This document shows positions 11,578 to 23,349 of a DNA stretch of 64,000 nt, one piece after another (position 1 is the stretch's first letter; every line of letters starts with the position of its first letter). Location of the stretch: the NCBI GenBank assembly GCA_947034895.1, contig OX344764.1:66941348-67005347 (forward strand), written 5' to 3'. The notes beneath the pieces are model-generated. The model did no database searches. It worked only from the letters and a program-made list of their open reading frames with translations, and was not told where the DNA came from. The stretch comes from Rhytidiadelphus loreus. Its lineage: Eukaryota > Streptophyta > Bryopsida > Hypnales > Hylocomiaceae. Position numbers and translations under genes: made by a program.

Positions 11578-12480
11578 ATGTTTGCAATTATTCCTCTCTG
11601 CTATGCCATTTTGCTCTCGTTATTAATTGTTGCCTGATGCTAGCATCTTTGCAAAGTTGTGAAAAATGTGATGAAATGAATTCACCTCCTCGATCGCTGC
11701 AAATTATACAAATATGATGTTGTAATTGAAGTTCGATCATAGCTTTGAATGTTTTGAATTCTTCAAATGCATCCAATTATTTCCGTAAATTTTTTATCTA
11801 GATGAATCACCTATAGTCATTGACTATAACCATAAAGTAATTCAACCCTTCTAGAAATGATATTGGTAATGGACCGCATAAATCCATAAATCCATGTGAA
11901 TAAGTTCTAGCAGTTTGGTAGCTCGTGAGGTGCTTTGGCGTGGGAAGCTCTCCCTAGTTTGTTTACCTTCTTGGCATTGGCTGCAAATTTCTTGGTATGT
12001 CGGAATATAAAGGATGCTTGTAGCTCTCCCTTTTGCTGATATTTCTTGCAATCTGTCATAGCTAATGTGGCCTAGCTTGTAGTGCCATAATCTTGTTGTA
12101 TCAATATCTTTTTGTGCTATATTGGCCAATACTTCTAAATTCAACGTTGATAGTCTATATAGTCCATTTTTTTTGTCGCATAATCTCTTAGCAACAATGC
12201 TTTTGTTTCCTCAACTATATAATAGATACATTTTTGATCATCAAAACATGCTATAATGCCTTTATCTGTCAATGATCCAATGGACAACAAGTTTTTGCTC
12301 AGCCCAAGAACGTAAAGAATACCAAATACATTTTTTATTTCTCCTGAAGGCAAGGTAAAATGAATAGATCCTTTTTTTGAGATTGGATGGCTTTGGTCAC
12401 TAGAGATCTTAACAATTCCGTCAAACTGATCTAGACTAGTAAAACTTGCATGACCTCCACTTACATGCTGTGTAGCATCT

Positions 12481-12753
12481 AAATGGACAATTTCTTTAAA
12501 ATGGCATCATTCTGCTATTTTGGCAGTTTTCACAGTTCAAACCAAGCGGTTTGAAATGTACAATCGTTCTAGATGTTTGAAATCTATATTCATACTAGAT
12601 GTCACTTTTAAAATTTAGACCATGCGGTCTGAAATCTACACCTATCCTAGATTTTTGAAATCTATATAAAGTCAAAGATTTCTAAAACCTACACCTATTC
12701 TAGATGTTACTTTTACAGTTCAAATTGGGTGGTCTGAAAATGGCACATGGAAT
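12481..12753. mobile_element. GGGCAATTT-end element 2, inserted in the copia protease
   Basis: It is flanked by CATCT on both sides (12,476-12,480 and 12,754-12,758). Removing it restores the protease frame WYVDSDATQHVSGG. Contents match element 1: TTTAAAATGGCATCATTC at the left, repeated 'TTTGAAATCTATA', 'CTAGATGTCACTTT' and 'GCGGTCTGAAAT' blocks. The right end looks truncated relative to element 1. Confidence 0.75.
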
Positions 12754-13057
12754 CATCTGAGTCTACATACCACCCAGAGTCAGAGTCGTTAATATTCAAT
12801 GACAATATGGCTGCCTCAAACATACCAAAGTTTTCATGTTCTTGTTGTTCTACATGCACGATACAAGTATTTGAATTACGCCATGACGTACTCTTCCTGG
12901 ACAATATTGGTAGAGAAGGGCTTGATCCCAAGCTTTGTTCGTCTATTTGCCTCTAGCTTACAAATATCTATCAACCTCTCTAGGCACATCAATATCCTTG
13001 TGATGGCCGGGACGACTACAGTTTGTAATTTCAGAGGTTTTTAACATATGTAGATTT

Positions 13058-13232
13058 CAGATTCCAGGGTCTGGATTTTTAAAGTGACATCTAGGATATG
13101 AGTAGATTTCAAAAATTTAGTAAAGGTATAGATTTCAAACATCTAGGACTGTTATACATTTCAGACCGCCTAGTCTGAACTGTGAAAACTACCAAAATAC
13201 ATGAATGACGCCATTTTAACGAAATTGCCCAT
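13058..13232. mobile_element. GGGCAATTT-end element 3 (partial, opposite orientation)
   Basis: The same blocks in reverse: AAAGTGACATCTAGGATA, GATTTCAAACATCTAGGA, TTCAGACCGCCTAGTCTGAA, and the end CCATTTTAACGAAATTGCCC. This orientation is opposite to elements 1 and 2. The outer left boundary is not clear. Confidence 0.65.
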
Positions 13233-13758
13233 AGATACAAAAGAGAATAGATAATCTGATACGATCACACAAGAGGTACACGCTCGTATGTTGTGTAATG
13301 ATAATAATAATAATGTGTAATGTAATAAGAATAATAATAATAATAATAATGTTGTGTAAGAATAATAATAAAGAGAGAACGAGAACAAGAACAAGAATAT
13401 ATATTGACAGTACAGATGATGAACCTATGACTAACAGATGAATAGTGCGAGGTGGATGAACGAAGTGATCAGTGTGCCGTGATGTACATTTTGCAAGTTT
13501 TTCCAATCCATGGCGTAGAAGGAGCCATTCATCTTTGTTTCTCGAGGACTATCGACGAAATTGCCTACAGTAATTTTCTACTCTTGACGTCAGATGTGGA
13601 AGTGGAGTTCGTAAGAAGGAATCTGATGAGGATGGGATCAAGGGAGTCGTAATTGTTGTGTGGGTGATGGAACTTCTACTGAACTGTTGTGTCGATTGTT
13701 GGTGCTTGGATGCTGAAGAATAGCATTTGAGAGTTGGATTTGTTGGAAATTTGTTGTG
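13233..13758 (+). promoter_or_regulatory. Upstream region and 5' UTR of the AAE gene, with an AAT microsatellite
   Basis: An (AAT)n tract lies at ~13,300-13,375. GC rises from about 13,440. The last ~300 bp are likely core promoter plus 5' UTR of the gene starting at 13,759, but I see no clear TATA box at a fixed spacing. Confidence 0.45.
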
Positions 13759-16700
13759 ATGGCGATGCCGAAATGCGCGGCCAATTACACTCCCCTCACG
13801 CCGATTACGTTTCTGGAGCGGACGGCCGCGCTCTACGGCAATCGCACTTCCATCGTGTACGGTGATTTGCGATGGACGTGGGCGCAAACGATGGAGAGAT
13901 GTCGTCGCCTCGCGTCCAAAATCTCGGAGCTCGTCTCCGTCGGCCAGACGGTACAATTGGATTCGCCGCCGATCCTTTCTCTTCATGTTCCGATTGCTTA
14001 ACATTCCGAATTTAGGGTTTAGGGTTTAGGGCATCTCTGTGCACTAATTGCACTCTCGCCGCACATCAACATTGGAGAATGATTGCAAGGAAGTAGGTTT
14101 ACTACTTCTGTGGATTGTTACGTTGCTTGTAGGATTGCAGAAAACTTTCTTTCATCACCAACTTTTACTCTCTCGGCAAGAATAATTATGTGCACTGGAT
14201 GTGGGATGAAAGGGAAGCTCTTTTGTTTATGAATTTCTGGTTCTTCATCACTAAATTCATCACTTATCACAAGAGATATATTATTTCTGAATTATTTTGT
14301 TGTGAGAGGTTTCAGATTCAATCATCCATCGATTACTGTAGACAGTTTCAAGTCATGTAATACAATTTGAATTTGCTAAGCCATTTGAAACTTGAGATGT
14401 ATGGTCATGCATGCCATATCCAGCTCTTTCTTCTTCAGTTCCTTTTTCTTTTGGTGACTTTTATCTGTAGGAATTACATATTGTGGTAGCAATTTTAAGG
14501 TGAGCAACAACAATAAAATGTCAATTCCATGAACTTAGCTCAATCTCTCACTCTCCTTTCCTCACTTGCAGGTATCCGTCTTGTCGCCAAACTCGCCTGC
14601 CGTCTACGAGATGAACTTCGGCGTTCCCATGGCACGAGCTGTCTTGAACTCCATCAATTCCCGTCTCGATGCTCGCACCGTCTCCGTCCTGCTCGCCCAT
14701 AGCGAAACCAAAGCCTTGTTCGTGGACTCGCAGTACCTGCAGCTGGTGCAGGAGGCTCTTCGCATGTGGTTGTCATCTCCTGATGCACCAGTCGTGAAGC
14801 CTCAGATCGTTGTTATTGAAGACACATTGGATGCCGGTAGGATCAGTTTCAAGACGTTTCTTCCTGGGTGGGGAGTGCTCGTGGAGTACGAGGAGCTGCT
14901 TCAAACTGGAGACCCTGCGTTTCCCATTCAGTGGCCCGAGGATGACTGGGAGACTATCTCTTTGAATTACACTTCGGGGACTACCTCCCGGCCAAAGGGT
15001 GTTCTCTTCCATCACAGGTAACATAGACTTTCCGCTTCTCTTTCAAATTGTTTTGTGTACGTTAAGCAATTTGTTTTATTCTTTTGCATATTCAAGTACA
15101 TTTAGGCCTCTTTCGAATGACCTCTAAAATGACATCCTCTACACCATCATTCACTGTACCACACTTGTCACTCAATCAGATTATGTCCTTGTTACTGATT
15201 TGGAACCCAAACAGTCAGGTTGTAGAGGTTAATCCCTAGAGAACCAAGGAGTCAAATTGGGCTTCTCCTTAGTCTAACTTTATGTATTTCTGAACAGCAC
15301 TTGCGATGTTCTTCATAGATTCTGGTGATATGAAATTTGGCCCCATCTGAATATAATTTTCACAAAATGATCAATCAAATTGGTCTTTTTTTAACCTTGA
15401 ATCCTAAGGGTGAATAGACATTACAATGCAGATGTCAAAAAAGTTCAAAAAAACATTCCTAGAGAAAAGTAGCAAGCGATTTGGTCCGGAGAAGTCATGG
15501 TGGGTAGATAAGTACGTATTGTAATTGAAATAGTACCAATAGAAAAAATATTAATTTAGAGTAAATCCTTTTCCTTCTCTTCATTCATTCATCCTATTAG
15601 TGAGGGGGCAAAGTAAGTGTCGCTACAAAATCTTCTTTTTTGTGGAAATTAGTGCAATACATTAACTTTCACAGCGTGCACTAATTTGAAACAGTGTGAC
15701 TTCGGTAAATTAGTGTCACACGCACCAATAGGATAAAATCAGTGTACTTGTTTTGTGAGCATAACATTCTTGAATGGTAAGGCTTGTATCCTTCCGGAGT
15801 GCCATTCCGGAGTGCCACTGTAACAGGGATATTCTTGTTACAGTAGCCTCGTCAATTGAGGGTGACCTTTGATTCAAGAAATTTATGGCCTATGCTTGGC
15901 TACAAGAGCGCAAGGATCTGTAGAGAAAGGGTCCTGCGTTCTTTAGTTCAAGAATGTTATGAGACCCATTGCATTGTGACCATGGATTCTTGTGCCTGGA
16001 TGTGCATTTCAGGGGCGCGTATTTGTGTCCTTTAATCACCCTCCAAGCGTGGGGCATGGCCGACGAGTCCGTGTACCTGTGGACTCTGCCCATGTTCCAC
16101 TGCAACGGCTGGGGTTTCACGTGGGGCGTGGCGGCCATCGCCGGCACTAATGTGATCCTCCGCACCGTCGAAGCCAAGGCCATCTACGACCTGATCGCCA
16201 AGCACAAAGTCACGCATCTGTGCGGAGCGCCTGTGGTGCTCAACATGATCACCAATGCAGGGCGGCATGAGAGGAAGCCTTTGCCTGGCAAAGTGTTCAC
16301 GCTCACAGGTGGGGCTCCTCCCCCTCCGTCGGTGCTCAGCAGCATGGAGGAGAAAGGGTTCTCAGTCACCCATTCATATGGACTCACGGAGACGTACGGT
16401 CCAGCGTTGGTGTGCACGTGGAAACCCGAGTGGGATCGACTGGATGAAACCCAAAGGGCTCGCATCAAAGCTCGACAAGGGGTAGCACATTTGGGGCTGC
16501 AAGGGGCGGATGTGTTGGACCCGAGCTCCTTGCAACCTGTAGCAAGGGATGGGAAGCAGATCGGGGAGATCATGGTCCGAGGGAGCACCGTCATGAAGGG
16601 CTACTTCCGAGACGAGGAAGCCACCAGGTATGGCACTGTGTACTCAAATTCAGTGTAATTTTACACACCTATTGTATTATTATTCCATGATTTTTATTAA

Positions 16701-17526
16701 CAATGATATAACAATGATGAAGACTAGCACATTGCACCTTTATAGATTGAAGGATGTCAGAATGTGTTTTCACTCTCATTAATATATCGTAGTTACTTCT
16801 AAATATGCAGTAAGATATGGTGTACTGAAGTTGTTCCATCTCCGATACTCCCACTATCTTACTATGTATTTTATTTTATTTTACTTGAGTTTTTATTTTG
16901 GTGTCCCAATCTGTTTAATTTTGAGAAGATGATAGAACTTGGGTAACCTTTTTACGGGTGCTTTTGTTTCATCTTGAATTGGTGGAAATGTTTTTCTGGT
17001 TCCATTTCCAGCTCACGTTTTATACAGGTGTGTTATGGCCATCGAGGGATCTCACTCTGCAATGGATTTCCCTTGGCTTTTGTGCAGGCAAGCCTTTGAG
17101 GGCGGGTGGTTCCACACCGGTGACCTCGGCGTGATCCACCCGGACGGGTACATCGAAGTAAAAGACCGTTCGAAGGACATCATCATCTCCGGTGGCGAGA
17201 ACATCAGTTCCATTGAGATCGAGTCCGTGTTGTTCAAGCACCCGGCGGTGATGGAAGCCGCCGTGGTGGCGCGGCCGTCCCAGCAATGGGGCGAGTCTCC
17301 GTGTGCGTTTGTGACGTTGCGGGAGTCGGCCAAGGAGGTCACCACTGCGGAGGACATTGTGGTGTATTGTCGAAGCAACCTCCCACGATATTATGTGCCC
17401 AAGACGATTGTGTTCTGCGATTTGCCGAAGACCTCGACGGGGAAGGTACAGAAGTTCAAACTTCGGGAGCAGGCGAAAGCTTTGAGTCAATCTTCTTCCA
17501 TTCGATCAGGCAGCAGCAAGTTGTAG
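13759..17526 (+). CDS. Peroxisomal acyl-activating enzyme (AMP-forming acyl-CoA ligase, AAE1/AAE7/CNL-like)
   Basis: Four exons, all GT-AG: 13,759-13,950, 14,572-15,017, 16,013-16,627 and 17,088-17,526, joining to 563 aa, a usual length for this family. The enzyme should adenylate a carboxylic acid with ATP and pass it to CoA. Motifs: the P-loop [11 protein letters not shown] at the end of exon 2; [13 protein letters not shown] in exon 3; the adenylate motif [21 protein letters not shown] and [15 protein letters not shown] in exon 4; and a C-terminal Lys in [10 protein letters not shown]. It ends in SKL, a type 1 peroxisomal targeting signal. Relatives in this plant clade act on acetate/butyrate, benzoate or cinnamate; the substrate cannot be told from sequence. 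The start ATG is preceded by GTG and followed by GCG; a second ATG lies two codons on. Introns are 621, 995 and 460 bp. Confidence 0.93.
14011..14031 (+). repeat. (TTTAGGG)3 telomere-like motif in AAE intron 1
   Basis: Three perfect plant telomere units, 60 bp into intron 1. Such 'telo-boxes' near 5' ends of plant genes can bind Myb-type or AP2 factors; function here is inferred only from position. Confidence 0.7.
15018..16012 (+). other. AAE intron 2, holding possible MITE debris
   Basis: The longest AAE intron. It contains GGCCTCTTTCGAATGACC at ~15,106, resembling Tourist/Harbinger ends, and a short hairpin around 15,818-15,845 (ACTGTAACA / TGTTACAGT). Neither has a clear partner end or target duplication. 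Confidence 0.35.
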
Positions 17527-18640
17527 TCCATGGTGGGCGTGTGAAGCTTGTGAATTCTTAGCTTGTTGTAAATTGTTGTAAATTATACATTACCCAGTCC
17601 TCCACTCGCAACTGCCTCGAGCGGGGGGTCAATGTGCTTCTAAAGTGGAAGTTGTTCAACTGGATTACAAGTACACAATGTGACATTCGCAAGGTGTATT
17701 AGAAATGTACATTTGGAGACGCTAATTATACTTCAAGAAAAATTAGAGGATAGTATGCCGTTGGCTTACTAAAGTCAGTGGCAACCACAATAGGGAACAG
17801 CCAGGAAGATTGAGTTCGTTTTTCAATTGGGCATGCTTTGGGTGGCCCATGAAAGATGACTTGGTAATGAAGACGCAAGTGCTGTTCTTCGGGGCATCAT
17901 TGCTTGGAAGTCTAAGCAATTGGGAAAAAGTAGAGCTTCTGGTTAACATTATTGATGCCACATGATTGGAAGAGGTGATGTCTGCCTCTGCTGTACTGTA
18001 TTCTGGTTTTGTTCTTAGTTCAACTGATGTTTTAGTCGTTGTTGCAATATGAGAGGTATAGGCAGGTGCGGAGCTTGGTGAAAAGAAGGCATGGGCAGAG
18101 TTCATCTGGCTTTGTGTTTCTAGCTGGTAACTACCGGTAGTCAAGAAGGTAGTTTCGAACGGGGCCGCATGGTTCAGGTTTCCAAGCGGAGGTTTGAATG
18201 TGGAGATTGTTTGTTCTGTTTGTTGAATCGTTGCAGAAGCCTCGTATTTTCCAGCAGAGGGAGATTAGTCCACCAGCTGGACTCAGCATATTTGTTGATA
18301 AGGTATCTTCTGATCTGGGTATGTAATCGGAGTAAATATTGTTGTACCTTGAGTCCAATTTCTGAAAAGATACATTCTAATTTAGCTGAATATCGTAGTT
18401 TAAGGTTTCCTTCGGGAGCTGCAAAATGTAGCACTCATTGATTTACGATTTTGGATAGTAGCTTGGAATATTTTACATTTGAACATCTCCAGCAGTGCAA
18501 GAAAACTTCTGCAGAACCTAAAGTGCAGCTCGAGGATGGGTAACTTAGTTACTGCATCACTATACTCAGTTTGAGTTGGTTGCAAGTTTCCGCATTTGCA
18601 AAATAACATCTCTGTCATTTGCTATGACAACATGCTGATT
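17527..18640 (+). other. AAE 3' UTR and flank; master copy of the duplicated segment
   Basis: Contains the 3' UTR and downstream sequence. Two paralogous pieces exist elsewhere in the window: 17,336-17,797 matches 23,350-23,807, and 17,800-18,440 matches 40,976-41,498 plus 47,119-47,270. The GC-richer patch at 18,000-18,300 has small open frames on both strands but no recognisable protein. Confidence 0.7.
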
Positions 18641-18860
18641 GTAAAAGATGCAATGATGCAATGTTTAGAGTTGTTGGCAAAGATGCAATGATGCAATGAT
18701 TAGGTGATCTTTTACAATGTTGTAAAAGATGCATTGTAAAAGATGCAATGATGCAATGCTCTTTGCTCTTCCAAATAGATGCAATGATGCAATGATGCAA
18801 TGTTTAGAGTTGTTGGCAAAGATGCAAAGATGCAATGATGCAATGTTTAGAGTTGTTGGG
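18640..18860. repeat. Irregular GATGCAAT minisatellite
   Basis: The 9-mer GATGCAATG recurs more than ten times, with a TTTAGAGTTGTTGGCAAAG block repeated three times between runs. A short GTAAAAGATGCA/TGTTGTAAAAGA palindromic patch lies around 18,710-18,745. The paralogous segment at ~47,600 has only one unit, so the array expanded after the duplication. Confidence 0.8.
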
Positions 18861-20742
18861 CAAAGAGCATATGAAGAAGGTGGGTCCAAGCATTGATTAT
18901 GCACTTTTCATCCAAATTTTTGACTATGGCAAGGTTTCTCTTTCACTACTTCAATTGCTTCTAGTGTGAAGTCTTTGTTGCATTTAATGTTGAAAATTAA
19001 GTGTTTTCATTGTCCATCAACTATCATCCAAAAGAATTTTCAAATATGGTATAGGAAATGTTCTTGCTAGCTAGCACCAAGTGGAGATGAATTTTTTTAA
19101 AATTTTTCATATTCTCTCTTATATCTTTGTACAAAAATATTATTTATTTCAATTTCATCTATGTGTTCATAAAAAAAGATTGTATTTCAAAATTCAACTA
19201 CTATTTTTGAACAAATATACATCCTAACTAAGATCATGTAGATTATCAACTTGGGAATCTTTGAATGGATAATCAAATTGACAACAATTTTGTTACATTG
19301 GTAGTATTGCATGTGCCAAACTTGTGACATATCTTCACAAAAGTTTAATTTTAGGCCACAAATTAGGATGTGTATAGATTTTGGGTTTAGGTTGTATGTG
19401 CTAAAATAATGGAATATTATTGCCCATTCAACAAATTGACATTTATTGCAAAATTGGTGTTAGTACTTTTTCCTCTAGTATTGCAAGCAAATGGTGGACA
19501 TTGGCTTTTCAAGCTATAGTTGTTTGTGCATTATTTATTTCTTCTTCACCATCAATATCCTAAATGCAAATTATTCCCCTAATTAAGGAATTGTGGCATT
19601 GTGACACAAATATATTCATATCAAAGTGCTATTCTAGAAGAGGAACCAAAAAACAAGACTCTTTACATTCAAGAGTACTATGATTTTCAAGTACTTTCAA
19701 AATTCATAGTCCTTTGCATAAAGTCCACATCTTTCCTCAACAATGTACAAAACTTGCCCCAAAAGTATCAAGAAATAAAACGAATGGAAAAAGTCTTTTA
19801 TTTGTGAGTTTTGAAAATAAATAATGCATTTGACTTGACTTTGAGTGGCAAAACTCTTTCAATTCATGTCCTAATATATACATATTCCACATGCATTGTT
19901 GTACCTCAGCACTTGTCTTCTCTCTACAAATCAAACTTTAAGTGGCTTGCAGCAATGTATAATTTACACATAGACAAAACAAGTTGTTAAATTCCATATT
20001 AATTGAATAAAAAATATCAAAACAATTAAAATTTTTTTTTGTGTCAAACTACTTCTTTCCACTTTGATTAATTATTTGACCAACTCATGTCAAAGAAGCT
20101 ACTTGCCTACAATATTCCAAGATGCATTAATAATTTATAACTTTATGCATTGAGAAGTGTTAAAAGTATTATGGCAATGCACATACTTTCTTCTTCAAGG
20201 TCAAATATCACATGCGTTGAAAGTATATCTTTGTGCCATTCATGGAATCAATGAACTTAAATTTTTCCTTAAGATACAATTGAATAATAAGTTTGGCAAT
20301 TTTTAAATAATCACGATATAGAAGTATTAAAGGTACAAACTTCCATGCTATGGAGATAAAAAAAAAATGACACATTCCTTGTGTATGACTGAGGGATGAC
20401 CAATAGATCCAGTAAATGGAAAAAAATATCCCATTTTTTTTTTAATACTTTGATAATTTTTGAATAAATCAACATTGAATTACTTGTTTTCTTGAACTTT
20501 TCTATTAGTCTACTTTCATGCATAACTTTGGGAGACTCTTTTTATAGGCTTAAATTTTGGTCAATACATCATTCTTCATTTTTATCGTTTGTATATGTAT
20601 ATATATGCTTGAAAATGCAACACAATCAATAGGGCTTTCTGGCAATCCTCCAAAACTCACTCTAGAAGTCTATATTCATATGATTTAAAATCTTGCAATA
20701 CAACAACTTACAATTATGTAAGTTTTATAAGCATACCTAGGC
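18861..20742. other. AT-rich intergenic DNA
   Basis: 18,861-19,040 still belongs to the duplicated segment (matches ~47,655-47,860: TTTTTCATCCAAATTTT, TTTCTCTTTCACTACTTC). Beyond that no gene, RNA or element is recognised. Confidence 0.45.
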
Positions 20743-20973
20743 CTATGTATTTATAATGCTTTTATAGTTTTTATTGTTAGAATGCTCAGACAGAAACGAG
20801 TGCAGAGCAGTCTCTAACTTGTGTTGCAATTCTGAGCTTGGGCTTCGGATCTCCTTCAGTACCACTGCTTTGCATTTCGTCGTTGTTGTGGGTTTTCGTT
20901 GCAGTCTCGGGAATCCTTTGATCGTGCGTCTGATTCCGAACTCTGACAACGAGCTAGGGGGGTGCAGCTCCAT
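20743..20973 (-). CDS. Hypothetical N-terminal exon or fragment (76 aa)
   Basis: A GC-richer island (20,790-21,120) in AT-rich DNA encodes on the minus strand a basic, Ser/Thr-rich start (MELHPPSSLSEFG..., KGFPRLQRKPTTTTKCK) followed by an amphipathic stretch (SELQHKLETALHSFL). That looks like a transit peptide followed by a mature start, but I do not recognise the protein and find no further exons downstream. The plus-strand frame 20,774-21,112 overlaps it and is Cys-rich without a domain. It may be a gene fragment or a 5' exon. Confidence 0.25.
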   Translation of the reverse strand: MELHPPSSLSEFGIRRTIKGFPRLQRKPTTTTKCKAVVLKEIRSPSSELQHKLETALHSFLSEHSNNKNYKSIINT

Positions 20974-21326
20974 ATCAGCTCCAGAATCCGCAAGTTGCTT
21001 AAAGATCGAGCGCCTTGAATCATTCTGCTTCTACCATCTGTTCCATACAACTTACTGCAGTGCGAGAGCTCGATCTGGCGTATGTATTGAACGCTCTTCT
21101 TTCTTGCGGTGAAGTGAAGCGAGCTCTTTGTGAAGAGCTATAGTTTGCTCTTACTAGCTTCCTCCTCGCAGACTCTTAAGCTTACTTCATTTGCAAATTT
21201 ATACTTCTAGATTCTTGAACATAATTATATGCAACTCCATGCCTTCACCAGCTCGTTTAATTGTGGAGTTGAACCATTTGTGCTTTGAGCAGTCAATAGG
21301 TTCATATGATGTACTTTGTCAATTAA

Positions 21327-22760
21327 ATGAAGAGCCTCATTGTGGACACGTGTGGTACCCATGGAAATGATTGCAACTATAATGTGGTGGAGTCAATGTT
21401 CAATGAAAGGAGGGGTGTCATGACCTGCAAGTGCATCCTTTTGGTTGAGTGGTTGCATGCCATTGTACACAATTTGGCTTATGGAGATTCGTTGTGGACA
21501 CGTGTGGTACCCATTGAGTGGTTGCATGCCATTGTACACAATTTGGCTTATGGCTTGAGGTTCTAGTTAAGTGTTTCCGTTTCATTCCTTTAGGTTGTTT
21601 CCAAATTATCTTCAAAGAATGATGTGGAGGCGTGTGGATCTAGTTCACTCACTACTTCCCTTAGTTTCAATTGCAACCATTTGGGGTGTAGTGTATGTGC
21701 AAAGCAACACAAATGGGCCTTGTAATACAAAGTGCATTAGAAGGCAATATGTATCAATGGTATTGGTGGACATCTATGTGGGGTTTCATTGTCACCTTGG
21801 TTGCCTTGACAATGGATGCTTGGAGAGTTTCAAAGGCCATGAATGAAAGCACAATACTTGTGGTTGCTAAAACACTCTTCTAGGATGTCTTGAACCCTTT
21901 GTTTGTTCTATGGGTTATGCTTGAGAGAACCCTGAACGGCATGGCAATGCTAGCCAACCTTCATGAAGTATTTGGAGATGATGTAATTGCCCCGTTGTAT
22001 CCTTGGCGCAATTCCCACATCAAGATCATCTCAGGTTGTAATGTTATTGCAAATTTATCTCCAGATGTCCACAAGAGAATTAGAATCTCAATACCTTTTG
22101 GGAAGATGTTGAGGTGGAAGATCTTTCAGAGGCACTTGTTATTGGGCCTAAAGTTACAAATTCCAAATAATTCAACTTACAAGAATTGGGGAATTAGCAT
22201 TATTGAGATCAAATGTGCTTCCACTATATGATGAACTCAAAATCATTCAAGGAAACTCCAGTTTGGGTATGGCTATTGCAAGTGCACAAGCTACACGCTA
22301 TATCTATGGAGTTGTAGTTCATTGTGCACAAGGACTTTGAGTAAGTCTGATTAAAGCCATTGCATGTGTTTTGAACATGGTGATTTTCATGAAAAGTGTC
22401 CTTTATAATTTTGCATGCTTAGGTCATAGACCCCTACTTCTTTACTTGCTTTCTGAAGAAGAAGCAAAGTTCATAGAAGAATGCAAGAAGATGCAATATT
22501 TCAAATTCAAAATTGGAGGTAGAATCAAGCTTGTAATATCAATTGCATGTGGGGTTCTATTATTGGCAGGTGCTTACTTTATAGTCAACCTTCTAAAGTC
22601 TTTGAATAGAATATGTGTAGTCCCCATTGTATTTTTAGAGTTGTATTTTGTTTTGGGAGGAATACACGGATTTTTATGGAGTGATTATATTAGTGACAAT
22701 TTTGAAATATGTTTGATATTTTCAATAGTGTTGAATTTTGTAGGATATGTGTGGGTTTAG
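21327..22760 (+). pseudogene. Broken multi-pass membrane-protein-like gene
   Basis: From ~21,695 one frame runs with hydrophobic segments (WTSMWGFIVTLVALTMDAW), an in-frame TAG at 21,881-21,883, and continues (NPLFVLWVMLERTLNGMA..., DVIAPLYPW) to a TGA at ~22,229. The sense frame then shifts (LYDELKIIQGNSSLGMAIAS), meets another TGA near 22,338, and ends with two or three membrane segments (LVISIACGVLLLAGAYFIV; VVPIVFLELYFVLGGIHGF) at 22,760. Two stops plus a frameshift make it a pseudogene. The family is not recognised. At the 5' end, a direct repeat (TTGTGGACACGTGTGGTACC at ~21,340 and ~21,489; GAGTGGTTGCATGCCATTG at ~21,446 and ~21,517) duplicates part of the sequence. Confidence 0.5.
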
Positions 22761-23349
22761 TTGTAACATTCAAGTATTGGAAGGGAGAAGAGTTTGATGT
22801 TCAACCTTCCAACTATCTATCTCAAGAGCTTTTCTACATAGGATAATTTTAGTGGTAGCATATGTGAGTTGAAGAATTGCATATTTTGAAACCTTCAACA
22901 AAGAGTCCTTATTGGAAGGAGTTTTATTCTTTTTGATATCAATTATATCAAAGTCTTGTTCTGTATATAGAAACTTTTTGTGTATGTGGTGATTTGTTTT
23001 TATATGTTGTGATTATATGGTGCTAGATGGTTCACTTTGTGAGTTTAAGAGCTGCTTGGAGTGGATGTTGCAAAGAGAATTTGTTTTTTGTTTGTAGGTT
23101 ACTTATTGTTTGTCAAGGGTGTAGTTTAGAGGTGGAAAATGTTTTTGCAATAGATTTTTTTTTGTGCCACAAAATAAACAAGGAGACCAAAATGGTGAGT
23201 TTAAGTGTAAATTCTCAAACATGTTGGTCTCAAATGTATTCCATAACCCAAGTCTAAGCTTGATTTTGTAGCCTACTTATGAAGTTTAGTACATTCTAAG
23301 TCACTCAAGCAATAAGGGATGTACTTTTTCAAGTTGAAGCCATCAAAAT
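22761..23349. other. AT-rich spacer between two pseudogenes
   Basis: No supported feature; the open frame at 23,027-23,257 has no domain. Confidence 0.35.

Larger units (their letters stand above)
9240..12950 (-). pseudogene. Decayed Ty1/copia polyprotein (interrupted)
   Basis: On the minus strand, from high to low coordinates: protease region with WYVDS (~12,760-12,940) interrupted by an insertion, resuming with ATQHVSGGH (12,340-12,480). GAG-pre-integrase follows with LWHYKLGHISYDRL and CSQCQEGK (11,900-12,100), then integrase core CSDRGGEFISSHF (~11,650-11,700). The integrase is broken after AERNNCKH and continues at HKLLEMAKS...WTEAINTVTFLLN (10,600-10,703). A Pro/Ser-rich linker lies at 10,135-10,362. 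Reverse transcriptase has NETWEL, RWLYKTKLGHDG and KLKARLLAQGFQQ (9,671-9,901), and a CMDDLLVVG version of the YVDDL motif (~9,340-9,380). Many stops and frameshifts are present, so it is dead. Confidence 0.88.

Noticed and set aside
9150..13400. LTR pair for the decayed copia
   Set aside because: The 85-bp similarity between 9,150-9,235 and 13,236-13,300 is suggestive, but no TG/CA ends, primer site or duplication could be placed.
13549..14004. Minus-strand 151-aa frame over the AAE first exon (and similar antisense frames over exons 2-4)
   Set aside because: Shadow of a GC-rich real exon on the other strand.
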